The notes: generated from the letters alone by a model not told the origin. DNA of 64,000 nucleotides from Amycolatopsis lexingtonensis (GCF_014873755.1 NZ_JADBEG010000001.1:4528501-4592500); one strand, 5' to 3'; shown: positions 52,823-62,141, numbered from the stretch's first letter. Numbers and translations: made by a program.

Positions 52823-54945
52823 TCGGGCTCCGTCTCCGTCCGCTGCAGCACGATCAGGGACCGGGCGGGGAGGGTCAGCTGGCCGCCGCCTTCGATCGGC
52901 TCCGCGCCGGCAGGCTCCACCTCGCCGGTCGCGGTGTCGACGACGACGGTCCAGCGCTCGCCGTACCCGTTGCCCGGCAGCTTGGCGTCGATGTCTTCGT
53001 AGTGGGCGTTGAAAGCGAGCAGGAACGAGTCGTCCTCGACCTTCATGCCGCGCTGGTCGAGGTCCGGGATCGCCTTGCCGTTGAGGAAGACGACGACGGC
53101 CTTGCCGAAGCCGTCGTCCCAGTTCTGCTCGGTCATCTCCTCGCCGGCCGGGGTGAACCAGGCGATGTCGCCGAGCTTGTCGCCCTTGCCGACCGGCCCG
53201 CCCTGGAAGAACCGGCGGCGGCGGAACACCGGGTGCCGGTGCCGGAACGCGCCCAGCCCGCCGGTGAACTTGACCAGGTCCGCGTTGTCCTTGGCCAGCT
53301 CCCAGTCCATCCAGGACAGTGCGGAGTCCTGGCAGTAGACGTTGTTGTTGCCCTGCTGGGTGCGCCCGAACTCGTCGCCGTGCAGGATCATCGGGACGCC
53401 CTGCGAGAGCAGCATCGTGGCCAGCATGTTCCGCTGCTGGCGGGCGCGCAGCGCGAGGACCTCGGGGTCGTCGGTCTCGCCCTCGACCCCGCAGTTCCAC
53501 GAGCGGTTGTCGTCGGCACCGTCGCGGCCGTCCTCACCGTTGGCCTCGTTGTGCTTTTCGTTGTAGGACACCAGGTCCCGCAGCGTGAAGCCGTCGTGGG
53601 CGGTGACGAAGTTGATCGACGCGAACGGGCGGCGGCCATCGTCCTGGTAGAGGTCCGACGAGCCGGTGATCCTGCTCGCGAACTCCCCCAGCGTCGACGG
53701 TTCGCCGCGCCAGAAATCGCGGACGGTGTCGCGGAACTGCCCGTTCCACTCCGTCCACAACGGCGGGAAGTTGCCGACCTGGTACCCGCCGGGCCCGACG
53801 TCCCACGGCTCGGCGATCAGCTTCACCTGGCTGACGATCGGGTCCTGCTGCACCAGGTCGAAGAACGTGGACAGCCGGTCGACGTCGTAGAACTCGCGCG
53901 CCAGCGCCGAAGCGAGGTCGAACCGGAAGCCGTCGACGTGCATCTCGGTCACCCAGTACCGCAGCGAATCCATGATCAGCTGCAGCGTGTGCGGGTTGCG
54001 GACGTTGAGGGAGTTCCCGGTGCCGGTGTAGTCCATGTAGTACTCGGGCTCCCCCTCCACCAGCCGGTAGTAGGCCTCGTTGTCGATGCCCCGCATCGAC
54101 AGCGTCGGCCCGAGGTGGTTTCCCTCGGCGGTGTGGTTGTAAACCACGTCCAGGATGACTTCGATGCCGGCCTCGTGGAAGGCCTTGACCATGCCCTTGA
54201 ACTCCTGGACCTGCCCGCCCTCGCCGGGCATCGCCGCGTACGCGTCGTGCGGCGCGAAGTACCCGATCGTGTTGTAGCCCCAGTAGTTCGTGAGGCCCTT
54301 CTCGGCCAGGCCGTGGTCGGTGACGAACTGGTGCACCGGCAGCAGTTCCACCGCGGTGACGCCGAGTTTCTGCAGGTGCTCCACGACCGCCGGGTGCGCG
54401 AGACCGGCGTAGGTGCCCCGCAGCGGCTCGGGCACGAACGGGTGATTCACGGTCATGCCCTTGACGTGCGCCTCGTAGATGACCGTCTCGTTGTACGGCC
54501 GCTTCGGCTGGCGGTCGTTGCCCCAGTCGAAGAACGGGCTCGCGACCAGCGAATAGGGCACCCGCCCGGCCGAGTCGTCGTCGTTGCGCTCGTCCGGGTT
54601 GTCGAACTGGTAGCCGAACAGCGACTCGTCCCACTTCACGCCGTGCGAGACGGCCTTCGCGTACGGGTCGATGAGCAGCTTGTTCGGGTTGCAGCGCAAG
54701 CCGCGCTTCGGGTCGTACGGCCCGTGCACCCGGAACCCGTACCGCTGCCCCGGCCCGACGTTGAGCAGGTAGCCGTGGTGGACGAAGCCGTCCACCTCTT
54801 CGAGCGCGTGGCGCGTCTCGTTGCCGTCGGCGTCGAACAGGCACAGTTCGACCTGCTCGGCCACCTCGGAGAACAGGGCGAAGTTCGTCCCGACTCCGTC
54901 GTAGGTGGCGCCGAGCGGGTAGGGCGTTCCTGGCCAGGGCCGCAC
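52819..54945 (-). CDS. glgX: Glycogen debranching enzyme GlgX/TreX (copy 2)
   Basis: A 708-residue isoamylase-type debranching enzyme with CBM48 (YPLGATYDGVGTNFALFSE), GH13_11 barrel (nucleophile in GFRFDLASALARE, Glu in LIAEPWDVGPGGYQ, third acid in TAHDGFTLRDLV) and C-terminal beta domain. The GTG has a strong GAGGAGA site. By position it is the TreX partner of TreY/TreZ, as in Rv1564c-Rv1562c, and would supply linear chains. It differs from copy 1 over most of its length but shares a perfect 84-bp tract with it at 53537-53620. Confidence 0.94.
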   Translation of the reverse strand: MRPWPGTPYPLGATYDGVGTNFALFSEVAEQVELCLFDADGNETRHALEEVDGFVHHGYLLNVGPGQRYGFRVHGPYDPKRGLRCNPNKLLIDPYAKAVSHGVKWDESLFGYQFDNPDERNDDDSAGRVPYSLVASPFFDWGNDRQPKRPYNETVIYEAHVKGMTVNHPFVPEPLRGTYAGLAHPAVVEHLQKLGVTAVELLPVHQFVTDHGLAEKGLTNYWGYNTIGYFAPHDAYAAMPGEGGQVQEFKGMVKAFHEAGIEVILDVVYNHTAEGNHLGPTLSMRGIDNEAYYRLVEGEPEYYMDYTGTGNSLNVRNPHTLQLIMDSLRYWVTEMHVDGFRFDLASALAREFYDVDRLSTFFDLVQQDPIVSQVKLIAEPWDVGPGGYQVGNFPPLWTEWNGQFRDTVRDFWRGEPSTLGEFASRITGSSDLYQDDGRRPFASINFVTAHDGFTLRDLVSYNEKHNEANGEDGRDGADDNRSWNCGVEGETDDPEVLALRARQQRNMLATMLLSQGVPMILHGDEFGRTQQGNNNVYCQDSALSWMDWELAKDNADLVKFTGGLGAFRHRHPVFRRRRFFQGGPVGKGDKLGDIAWFTPAGEEMTEQNWDDGFGKAVVVFLNGKAIPDLDQRGMKVEDDSFLLAFNAHYEDIDAKLPGNGYGERWTVVVDTATGEVEPAGAEPIEGGGQLTLPARSLIVLQRTETEPE

Positions 54946-55021
54946 TGGGGTCTCCTCGAGCTTGGGTCGTGCCGGTGTCGTCCGTGTCGACGGACGTGAG
55001 TCGTGCGCCGCGAAGAAGCCG

Positions 55022-56974
55022 TTACCCGGGCAACGGACGGGCCGCCGCCAGCGGTGCGACCGCGGCGCGAACCCCCTTCGCGGTGAAGAAGCCGTCGACG
55101 CTGACGGGAAGGCGAATCCGCCAGTTAGGGTACTGGTCGACGGTTCCGGGCAGATTCGGCTGCCGCACCTGGCCCGCGACGTCGGCCGGCGACGTCAGCA
55201 CGAGCCGCGACGCGGCCCCCGCGAGCAGGGTGTGCAGCGCGACGACCGGGTCGTCGTCCGGAATCCCTTCGCGCGCAACAAGATCCATGAGCGCGGCCCG
55301 TTCGGCCGCGGCCGCTTCTTCTTCGGCTTCGACACCGCGGTCCAGCAGCCCCAGCTCAGCGCGCACCCGGACGTGCTCGCTGCGCAGCCAGCCCGGGACC
55401 GTCGGCAGGTCGTGCGTGGAGATGCTGGCCATCGCGTCCGGATCCCAGCTCTCCGGCCGCGTGAACGGCTTGCCCGGCGCGTCCCAGTCCCGTTCGAACC
55501 ACAGGACGGCGGAGCTGAGCATGCCCCGTTCGTGCATGGTTTCGGTGACGACGTCCTCGACGGTCCCCAGGTCCTCCCCCACGACGACCGCGCCCGCCCG
55601 GTGCGCCTCGAGCGCGAGCACCCCGACCATCGCCTCGGCGTCGTAGTGCACGTAGGTGCCGCGGTGCGCGGGCTCGCCCGGCGGGATCCACCACAGCCGC
55701 CACAGCCCGGCGATGTGGTCGACGCGGATGCCGTCGGCGTACCGGAGGACACCGCGGATGACGTCCCGGAAGGGCGCGTATCCGGCCTCGGCCAGCTTGT
55801 CCGGCCGCCACGGCGGCAGGTTCCAGTCCTGCCCCTGCTGGTTGAACGCGTCCGGCGGAGCGCCGACCCGCACCTCGGCGGCGAAGACGTCCCGCACCGC
55901 CCAGGTGTCGGCCCCGCCCGGGTGCACGCCGACCGGCAGGTCGTGCACGATCCCGACGGTCATCCCGGCCTCCCGGGCGGCTTGCCGCGCTGTTTCCAGC
56001 TGGACCCGGCAGAGGTGCTGCAGCCAGCAGTGGAAGGCGACGCGGTCCCGTAGCTCCTCGCGTGCCTTGCCGACCTCGGCCCCGGCCGGATCCCGCAGGC
56101 CTTCCGGCCAGTCCCGCCAGTCGGCGCCGTGCAGTTCGGCGAGCGCGCAGAAGAGCCCGAATTCCCGCAGGTCCCCGTCCTCGGGCACCTCCTCGGCGCG
56201 GTGCGGCCACAGCAGTTCGAGCGCTGCCCGCTTCGCCGTCCAGACGGCGTCGTAGTCGATCAGGTCGCCTTCGCGGTCGGGCGCCAACGACTCGACCGCG
56301 GCCCGGGTCGCCGCATCGGCCCGCGCGAACGTCTCGGTGGCCGTGACGCGCAGGTAGACGGGATTGGCGAACCGCCGGCTCGCGGGCGAGTACGGCGACC
56401 GTTCGACGGGGTGCGCCGGGCTGATCGCCTGCACCGGGTTGACCAGCAGCACCCCCGCGTCCAGCTCACCGGCCGACCGCGCCGCGAAGGTGGCGAGATC
56501 GGCGTAGTCACCGATGCCCCACGACCCGGGCGAGTGCAAGGAGTAGAGCTGCAGCATCCACCCCCACGCGGGTTTCACGGCTGGCAGCTTCGCGGGCACG
56601 ACGGCGAGCACGACGTCCTGTTCGGCGGTCACCACCCGGTGCCACCCGAGCGGCAGGTCGCCGGGCAGCTCCCCGGTCACCCGGCGGCGTGTCCCGTCCT
56701 CCAGCACGACCTCGGCCTCCCCGGGCAGCGCCCTGGTGGCGCCCTCCTCGACCACGATCGTCGGCGGCAGCCCGGTGGTGCTTCCTGCCCTGTCGAGGGC
56801 TTCGGCGATGGCATCGGCACTGGTTGCGTCGACCCCGAACTGCCCGAGAACGGCGACGACGACTTCGTCGTCCACCTCGACCCAAACCTGGTCGGCGTTC
56901 TCGTACCGGGTGGCGACGCCATACCGGTCGGCAAGCTCCTGCAGGGCACGGCGGGCGGGGATCTCATCGGGCAC
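55022..56974 (-). CDS. malQ: 4-alpha-glucanotransferase (amylomaltase)
   Basis: Disproportionates maltodextrins, transferring glucan segments and releasing glucose. The 650-residue GH77 protein has an N-terminal extension domain (1-140) typical of actinobacterial MalQ and the barrel with LQLYSLHSPGSWGIGDYADL, nucleophile Asp in GIRVDHIAGLWRLWWIP, acid Glu in VVGEDLGTVEDVV and third acid in ISTHDLPTVPGW. GTG 56974 is the best start; the open frame reaches 57016. It is the first gene of the supercluster in transcription order, with 76 bp before glgX-2, and lengthens or shortens the maltodextrins used by the other enzymes. Confidence 0.94.
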   Translation of the reverse strand: MPDEIPARRALQELADRYGVATRYENADQVWVEVDDEVVVAVLGQFGVDATSADAIAEALDRAGSTTGLPPTIVVEEGATRALPGEAEVVLEDGTRRRVTGELPGDLPLGWHRVVTAEQDVVLAVVPAKLPAVKPAWGWMLQLYSLHSPGSWGIGDYADLATFAARSAGELDAGVLLVNPVQAISPAHPVERSPYSPASRRFANPVYLRVTATETFARADAATRAAVESLAPDREGDLIDYDAVWTAKRAALELLWPHRAEEVPEDGDLREFGLFCALAELHGADWRDWPEGLRDPAGAEVGKAREELRDRVAFHCWLQHLCRVQLETARQAAREAGMTVGIVHDLPVGVHPGGADTWAVRDVFAAEVRVGAPPDAFNQQGQDWNLPPWRPDKLAEAGYAPFRDVIRGVLRYADGIRVDHIAGLWRLWWIPPGEPAHRGTYVHYDAEAMVGVLALEAHRAGAVVVGEDLGTVEDVVTETMHERGMLSSAVLWFERDWDAPGKPFTRPESWDPDAMASISTHDLPTVPGWLRSEHVRVRAELGLLDRGVEAEEEAAAAERAALMDLVAREGIPDDDPVVALHTLLAGAASRLVLTSPADVAGQVRQPNLPGTVDQYPNWRIRLPVSVDGFFTAKGVRAAVAPLAAARPLPG

Positions 56975-57131
56975 GGCCCCAGCATTCCGGTGCCCGGCCG
57001 TTCCCGCCATCCACACGGTCCGACGTCACCCCGGCGGCCGGTGTGCCCGGGCTGGGCGGTGCGGGAACCAGCTCCCTCCGCCGCGCTGCCCTCCGCTTGT
57101 CTCGCCTTCCGGCCCGCACTCGCCAATCCCC

Positions 57132-57332
57132 TCACCTCCGTCCCTTCCTCGCCCGGATCGCGAACAACACCACCGCCCCACCGAGAACCATCACCACGCT
57201 CGTCACCACGTGCAGCGAAGGCGGCAGCAGGTGCAGCTGGACGAACCAGCTCGGCGACCGCGCCCCGAGCAGCCGGTTCAGCAACCCGCCCACCCCCTGC
57301 ACCACCAGCAGGATGCCCAGCAGCTCGATCAC
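57132..57332 (-). CDS. Short two-helix membrane protein
   Basis: A 66-residue protein with two transmembrane helices (about 1-18 and 38-59) and a basic C-terminus (FAIRARKGRR). GTG 57332 has GAGGAGG at good spacing and overlaps the stop of the larger membrane protein by 4 bp, so the pair is one operon. I do not recognise it. Its size and coupling suggest a small partner subunit of that protein. Confidence 0.7.
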   Translation of the reverse strand: MIELLGILLVVQGVGGLLNRLLGARSPSWFVQLHLLPPSLHVVTSVVMVLGGAVVLFAIRARKGRR

Positions 57333-57922
57333 GACCGCACCTCCTCGCGCTTCCCGAACAGCTCCTCCCAGACCGGACCGGTGACCAGCCAGATCACCGT
57401 CACCGTGCCGAGCCGCGGGAACCACGACCACAGCGGGGCGACCTGCTCCGGGGTGCCGATCGCGAAGATCGCCGCCAGCAGCGCCACCGCCGCGAGCCCG
57501 CAGGCCAGCAGGCACTTGAAGAACTCGCGCCACTCGTGGCGCCGCTTCTCCCGCCCTCGCCGCTTCGGCGGTGGTGCCGGCCCGCCGGCGAAGCGGTGCG
57601 CGAAGCGCTCGTCGGCCCAGCGGACCATGGCCGGCCCGAACACGACACTGAACCCCAGATACACCGCCGCGAGGCCGTGGGTGAAGTTCGCCTTCGCCCC
57701 GCCGGCCAGGTCGACGACCGTCGCCACCAGCACGACCACGTCGATCAGCGGCACCATCGCCAGCAGCACCGCCGACGCCCGGCGCGCCCGCAGCACGTAC
57801 CGCACGGCCAGCCCGGCCACGATGAACACCCAGAACCCGATCTCGCCCGCCGCGATCACGACCGCCATCGGGTTCTCCGCGAAGAACTCCCCAATTCCGT
57901 CCACCCCTCCACGCTCTCCCAC
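57329..57922 (-). CDS. Polytopic membrane protein of unknown function
   Basis: 197 residues with about five helices: 18-38, 48-70, 82-100, then a very basic cytoplasmic loop (PPPKRRGREKRRHEWRE, 118-134) and two more helices (135-156, 166-186). The N-terminus GIGEFFAENPMAVVIAAGEIGFW is distinctive and similar integral membrane proteins occur in other actinobacteria without known function. GTG 57922 has GGAG 7 bp upstream; GTG 57904 is possible. It is convergent with nothing and divergent from the histidine kinase at 58014. Confidence 0.72.
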   Translation of the reverse strand: MGERGGVDGIGEFFAENPMAVVIAAGEIGFWVFIVAGLAVRYVLRARRASAVLLAMVPLIDVVVLVATVVDLAGGAKANFTHGLAAVYLGFSVVFGPAMVRWADERFAHRFAGGPAPPPKRRGREKRRHEWREFFKCLLACGLAAVALLAAIFAIGTPEQVAPLWSWFPRLGTVTVIWLVTGPVWEELFGKREEVRS

Positions 57923-58013
57923 CCGGCGGCTCCGGCGCGTCGTCGGAAGTGAGGACCGGGCGTCATCACTTCGTAGGACGCGGACCGGCCACGCGATGTG
58001 CTGGGATGATCAC

Positions 58014-59183
58014 ATGCAGTTCCCTCGCCTCAACTCGCTGCCGGTGTGGCAGCAGGACGCACTGATCGCCCTCACCGCGTGGGCGATCGGCTCCGGCGTG
58101 TACGTGGCCGGCATCCACCGGCTGCTGGCGGGGTACGACCACGCTCCCCTGTGGGTGCGGCTCGTGGAGCTGACCGCGCTGTGCGGCCTGGAGCTGCTGC
58201 GCCGGTGGGTGCCCGGCGCACTGCTCCTGGCGACGGCGGTGCTCGCGGTGGACATCTGGCTCGGCCCGTCGCTGCCGGTGCTGATCGTCTACACCGACTT
58301 CCTGTACGCGGCGACGCTGTACGGCTCCCGGCGCACGAGCCGGGTGATGATCGGCGTCGCCGCGCTGTCGGTGGTGGGCACGCTCGCCGCGGTGCTGCTG
58401 CTCGCGCAGCAGTGGCGCCTGGCCGTGCTGGCCGCGGTGAGCGTGCTGCCGTTCGTCGTGACGCCGGTGTGGTGGGCCGCGAACGTCCGGCAGCAGCGGG
58501 ACATCGCCGAGACCGAGCGGGCCAACGCGGCGCAGCTGGCGAAGATCGCGGAGCTGGACAGGCGGGCGGCGATCGCGGCCGAGCGCCAGCTGATGGCGCG
58601 TGACCTGCACGACGTGATCGCCGGCCACCTCTCGGCCATCGCGATCCAGTCGGAAGCGGCGCTCTCGCTGCCGGACCCGCAGCTGGCGCGGGCGGTGCTG
58701 GAGTCGGTACGGGAAAACAGTGTGAGCGCCCTGGAGGAAATGCGCGCGATGATCGGGTTGCTCAAAGCCGACAACGGATACTCGGAAGCGACCGCGCCCG
58801 CCCGGCTGGCGGAACTGGCCAAGCTGGTCGAGTCGGCGCGGGCGAGCGGTCTGGAGGTCAACGTGGGGTCCACTGTGGACGCCGCGATGCCGCTTCCGGC
58901 GGCGGTCGACCTGACCGCGTACCGGATCGCGCAGGAGGCGCTGACCAACGCGGTCAAGCACGCCCCGGGCGGGAAGGTCGACGTCGACGTCTGCTATTTC
59001 GACGGCGTCCTCGCGGTCGAGGTCCGCAACGACGTCCACCACCCGCAAGACGGCGACAGCGCCGGAACCGGCCTGCTGAACATGCGCGAACGAGCCGACG
59101 CCGTGGGCGGCAAGCTCACCGCCGGCCCGGCGGGCGAAGGCTGGCTGGTCCGCGCGGAATTGCCGGTGAGCGATCCCCGATGA
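58014..59183 (+). CDS. Sensor histidine kinase (HisKA_3/NarX-DesK type)
   Basis: 389 residues: five or six transmembrane helices in the first 155 residues, which form the sensor with almost no extracytoplasmic loop, then a coiled coil (160-190), HisKA_3 domain with phospho-acceptor His199 (MARDLHDVIAGHLSAI) and ATPase domain (AYRIAQEALTNAVKHA, GTGLLNMRERADAVGG). ATG 58014 has GGGA 7 bp upstream. It is coupled to the response regulator by ATGA. A membrane-embedded sensor suggests detection of lipid state, membrane stress or a hydrophobic ligand. Confidence 0.93.
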   Translation: MQFPRLNSLPVWQQDALIALTAWAIGSGVYVAGIHRLLAGYDHAPLWVRLVELTALCGLELLRRWVPGALLLATAVLAVDIWLGPSLPVLIVYTDFLYAATLYGSRRTSRVMIGVAALSVVGTLAAVLLLAQQWRLAVLAAVSVLPFVVTPVWWAANVRQQRDIAETERANAAQLAKIAELDRRAAIAAERQLMARDLHDVIAGHLSAIAIQSEAALSLPDPQLARAVLESVRENSVSALEEMRAMIGLLKADNGYSEATAPARLAELAKLVESARASGLEVNVGSTVDAAMPLPAAVDLTAYRIAQEALTNAVKHAPGGKVDVDVCYFDGVLAVEVRNDVHHPQDGDSAGTGLLNMRERADAVGGKLTAGPAGEGWLVRAELPVSDPR

Positions 59184-59848
59184 CCGTCACCGTCCTCATC
59201 GCCGACGACCACGACGCCGTCCGGTTCGGCCTCAGCACCATCCTCAGCCACGCCGAGGGCATCGAAGTCGTCGGTGAAGCCGCCGACGGCGCCTCCGCCG
59301 TGCGGCAGGCCCGCGCCCTCCGCCCCGACGTCACGCTGATGGACGTGCAGATGCCGGGCACCGACGGCATCAGCGCCACCCGCCAGCTGGTCGCCGAAGG
59401 GCTCACACAGGTCCTCGTGCTCACCACGTTCGACCTCGACGAATACGTCGACGGCGCACTGCAGGCGGGTGCCGCCGGGTTCCTGCTCAAGTCCGTCGCG
59501 GCGCCGCGGCTGATCGAGGCCGTGAAGCTCGTCGCGGCCGGCGAAGGCGTGCTCGCCCCGCAGATCACCCGGCGGCTGATCTCCGTGTTCGCCGCGTCCA
59601 CCCGGGGCCCGGCACCGGCGCCCGACGGCCTCTGCACCCTCACCGACCGCGAACGCGAGGTCCTCGCTTGCCTCGGCGCGGGCCTGTCCAACTACCAGAT
59701 CGGCACCCGGCTGTACATCGGCGAGACCACGGTCAAGACGCACGTCTCACGCGTATTGGGCAAGCTGGGCCTGCACTCCCGCGTGCACGCGGCGATCCTC
59801 GCGCAGGAAAACGGGCTGACGATCGCCGATCTGCGGAAACCCCCGTGA
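59180..59848 (+). CDS. NarL/LuxR-family response regulator
   Basis: 222 residues: receiver domain with acidic IADDHD, phospho-acceptor Asp55 (LMDVQMPG), Thr in VLTTFD and Lys in FLLKSVA, followed by a LuxR-type helix-turn-helix (LTDREREVLACLGAGLSNYQ, TVKTHVSRVLGKLGLHSR). The ATG overlaps the kinase stop. Target genes are unknown; the permease that starts 18 bp downstream is a candidate. Confidence 0.94.
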   Translation: MTVTVLIADDHDAVRFGLSTILSHAEGIEVVGEAADGASAVRQARALRPDVTLMDVQMPGTDGISATRQLVAEGLTQVLVLTTFDLDEYVDGALQAGAAGFLLKSVAAPRLIEAVKLVAAGEGVLAPQITRRLISVFAASTRGPAPAPDGLCTLTDREREVLACLGAGLSNYQIGTRLYIGETTVKTHVSRVLGKLGLHSRVHAAILAQENGLTIADLRKPP

Positions 59849-59853
59849 CCTTC

Positions 59854-59859
59854 TAACTT
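59854..59859 (+). promoter_or_regulatory. -10 element of the permease gene (leaderless start)
   Basis: TAACTT at 59854-59859 ends 6 bp before the ATG at 59866, so the message would start at or next to the ATG. No ribosome binding site is present, consistent with a leaderless transcript independent of the upstream regulator gene. Confidence 0.4.
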
Positions 59860-59865
59860 CTCCTC

Positions 59866-61332
59866 ATGGGTGTGCGGAGAACGCTGAACGTGGACGAGGT
59901 CCTGGCCCGCCAGGACTCCGGTGAGCTCAAGCGGCGACTGCGCGGGCGCGACCTGGTCGGGTTCGGCGTCGGGATCATCATCGGCACCGGCATCTTCACC
60001 CTCGCGGGCGTCGAGGCGAAGACGCACGCCGGGCCCGCCGTGACGCTGTCGTTCGTGCTCGGCGCGGTCGTCGCCGGGCTCGCGGCGCTGTGCTACGCCG
60101 AGCTCGCCTCCAGCGTCCCGACGGCGGGAAGCGCTTACACCTATGCCTTCGCCACCCTCGGGGAGGTGTTCGCCTGGATCATCGGCTGGGACCTGCTGCT
60201 GGAGTTCGCGCTCGGCGCCGCCGTGGTGTCGCGAGGCTGGTCGGGGTACCTGGCGAACCTGCTCGGGCTGTCGCCGCAGTGGTTCGGCGAAGACGCGAAG
60301 GTCAACATCGGCGCGGTGCTCATCATCGCCGTGCTGACCGTCGTCGCCGTGCTGGGCATCAAGGAGTCGGCCTGGCTGACCAACCTGCTGGTGTGCGTGA
60401 AGGTCGCGGTCTGCGTGCTGGTGCTCGCGGTCGGCCTGTTCTTCGTCAAGGGCGCCAACCTGACGCCGTTCATCCCGACGGCCCAGGCCCCCGAGTCCGG
60501 GACGACGGTGCTCGAACAACCTATCGTCCAGGCCGCGCTGGGGCTAGAACAGTCGGTGTACGGCATCGCGGGCATGATCACCGCGGCCGCGGTGGTGTTC
60601 TTCGCCTACACCGGTTTCGAAGCCCTCGCGAACCTCGGCGAGGAGACGCTGAACCCGCGCAAGGACCTCCGGGTCGGCATCCTCGGCGCGCTCGGCGTGT
60701 GCGCGCTGCTCTACATCGGCGTGTCGATCGTGCTGACCGGCATGATCCCGTTCACCGACATCGACACGGGTGCGCCGCTGGCGGACGCGTTCGACCAGGT
60801 CGGCCAGCACTGGGTCGGCGCGCTGATCTCGCTCGGCGCGGTGACCGGCCTGACGTCGGTGATGATGGTCGAGCTGGTGACGATCGGGCGGATCGGCTTC
60901 GCGATGGGCCGCGACGGCCTGCTGCCGAAGGCGCTCGGCACGGCGCACCCGCGCTGGGGCACCCCGCACCGGATGACGATCGGCGGCGCGGCGCTGATCG
61001 CCGTGCTGGCCGCGTTCATCCCGATCTCCGAGCTGGCCGACATGGTGAGCATCGGCGCGCTGTCGGCGATGATCATCGTGGCGGTGGCGGTCCCGGTGCT
61101 GCGACGCCGCCGTCCCGACCTGGACCGGCCGTTCACCGTGCCGTTCTCGCCGGTGGTCCCGATCCTGGCAGCGCTGGCGTGCCTGTACCTGATGCTCAAC
61201 CTCAACGTGCTGACGTGGATCCGGTTCGCCGTGTGGCTGGCGATCGGCCTGGTGATCTACTTCGCCTACGGCAGGCGGCACTCCCGCTTCGCCACCACCG
61301 AAGTCACGGTCAGTCCCAGGAAGACGGACTGA
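59866..61332 (+). CDS. APC-family amino acid permease (cationic amino acid transporter type)
   Basis: 488 residues with about 12 to 13 helices. The first helix signature VGFGVGIIIGTGIFTLAG is the substrate-binding unwound helix of APC carriers; CYAELASSVPTAGSAYTYAF and FFAYTGFEALANLGEET complete the CAT-subfamily pattern, and the last helices match YfnA-like proteins. It should import a cationic or neutral amino acid, or a polyamine-related compound, with H+. Its last 23 bp overlap the 3' end of the convergent gene at 61310. Confidence 0.9.
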   Translation: MGVRRTLNVDEVLARQDSGELKRRLRGRDLVGFGVGIIIGTGIFTLAGVEAKTHAGPAVTLSFVLGAVVAGLAALCYAELASSVPTAGSAYTYAFATLGEVFAWIIGWDLLLEFALGAAVVSRGWSGYLANLLGLSPQWFGEDAKVNIGAVLIIAVLTVVAVLGIKESAWLTNLLVCVKVAVCVLVLAVGLFFVKGANLTPFIPTAQAPESGTTVLEQPIVQAALGLEQSVYGIAGMITAAAVVFFAYTGFEALANLGEETLNPRKDLRVGILGALGVCALLYIGVSIVLTGMIPFTDIDTGAPLADAFDQVGQHWVGALISLGAVTGLTSVMMVELVTIGRIGFAMGRDGLLPKALGTAHPRWGTPHRMTIGGAALIAVLAAFIPISELADMVSIGALSAMIIVAVAVPVLRRRRPDLDRPFTVPFSPVVPILAALACLYLMLNLNVLTWIRFAVWLAIGLVIYFAYGRRHSRFATTEVTVSPRKTD

Positions 61333-62092
61333 GCCCGGCGACCCGAGCTGCTTCGCGAACGACGCCAGCCTGGTCGGCGTCGACGACCACGAGGACGCCG
61401 AGCCCGGTCAGCGCCGCCGTCACCCATTCGACCGGCTGGTCGTGGATCCCGTTGTCGCCCAACGACGCGTAAGTGTCCACAACGGACAGCAGGGTGCCTT
61501 CGGCGCCGATGCGGATCCCCGCCAGGAGCACGAAGTGGCCGCCGGGCGGGCGCCAGCGGGACGTCCAGAGGGGCGGGACGCCGGTGTCGAGGTAGTCGAG
61601 CAGCGCGCGTTCCGGGGTGTCGTGGGCGCCGAGCTCGGCGCCGTCGATCCGGGCGATCACCGCGACGCGCGGGACGTCCCACAGCCCGACCAGCAGGTCG
61701 AAGAGCGACTCGGTGGTCCACGTCCCCGTCACCGGCACCGCCACGAGGGCGCCGCGCGACAGCGAGCCGACGGCCGACGCCAGCCCCGAAACCCGCGTCC
61801 CGGCGGCGGCCGGGTCGTCGACGACCGGCAGCGGCAACCGGAACCCGGCCCGGCCCACCTCACCCGACGGGCGCACGGCCGGGCCGCGGACCGTGCCCGC
61901 GGCCGCGGCGACGGCGTCCTGGTCGGGCACGTCGAGCCCGGCCGCCCGCAGCGCCGCGAGGCCGCAGAACGCCGCGGCCAGGCCGTCCTTCTGGGGCAGC
62001 TCCGCCTGGGCCACCGCGGCCAGGCGGGCCCCGCCCGGCAGCCAGCGCACCCCGGACAGGTCGAGCTGCCCGCCGTCGATCCCCGAAGACAT
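61310..62092 (-). CDS. Uncharacterised protein with a possible papain/C39-like Cys-His-Asp triad
   Basis: 260 residues, no signal peptide or membrane helix. Cys43 in AAFCGLAAL, His186 in PPGGHFVLLAG and Asp206 in SVVDTYASLG appear in the order and local sequence context of papain-like and C39-like cysteine peptidases (Cys at a helix start, His followed by hydrophobic residues, Asp 20 residues later), and Gln34 could be the oxyanion residue. The remaining sequence is not recognised, so a peptidase function is a hypothesis; actinobacterial DUF families with this pattern exist. It overlaps the permease gene tail to tail and starts 49 bp after the end of the GS-like gene on the same strand. Confidence 0.6.
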   Translation of the reverse strand: MSSGIDGGQLDLSGVRWLPGGARLAAVAQAELPQKDGLAAAFCGLAALRAAGLDVPDQDAVAAAAGTVRGPAVRPSGEVGRAGFRLPLPVVDDPAAAGTRVSGLASAVGSLSRGALVAVPVTGTWTTESLFDLLVGLWDVPRVAVIARIDGAELGAHDTPERALLDYLDTGVPPLWTSRWRPPGGHFVLLAGIRIGAEGTLLSVVDTYASLGDNGIHDQPVEWVTAALTGLGVLVVVDADQAGVVREAARVAGLSPSSWD

Positions 62093-62141
62093 CGGTCCCC
62101 TCAGTGGCTTCCCGGATTCCGTAGCGCCATCATCCCAGCCT

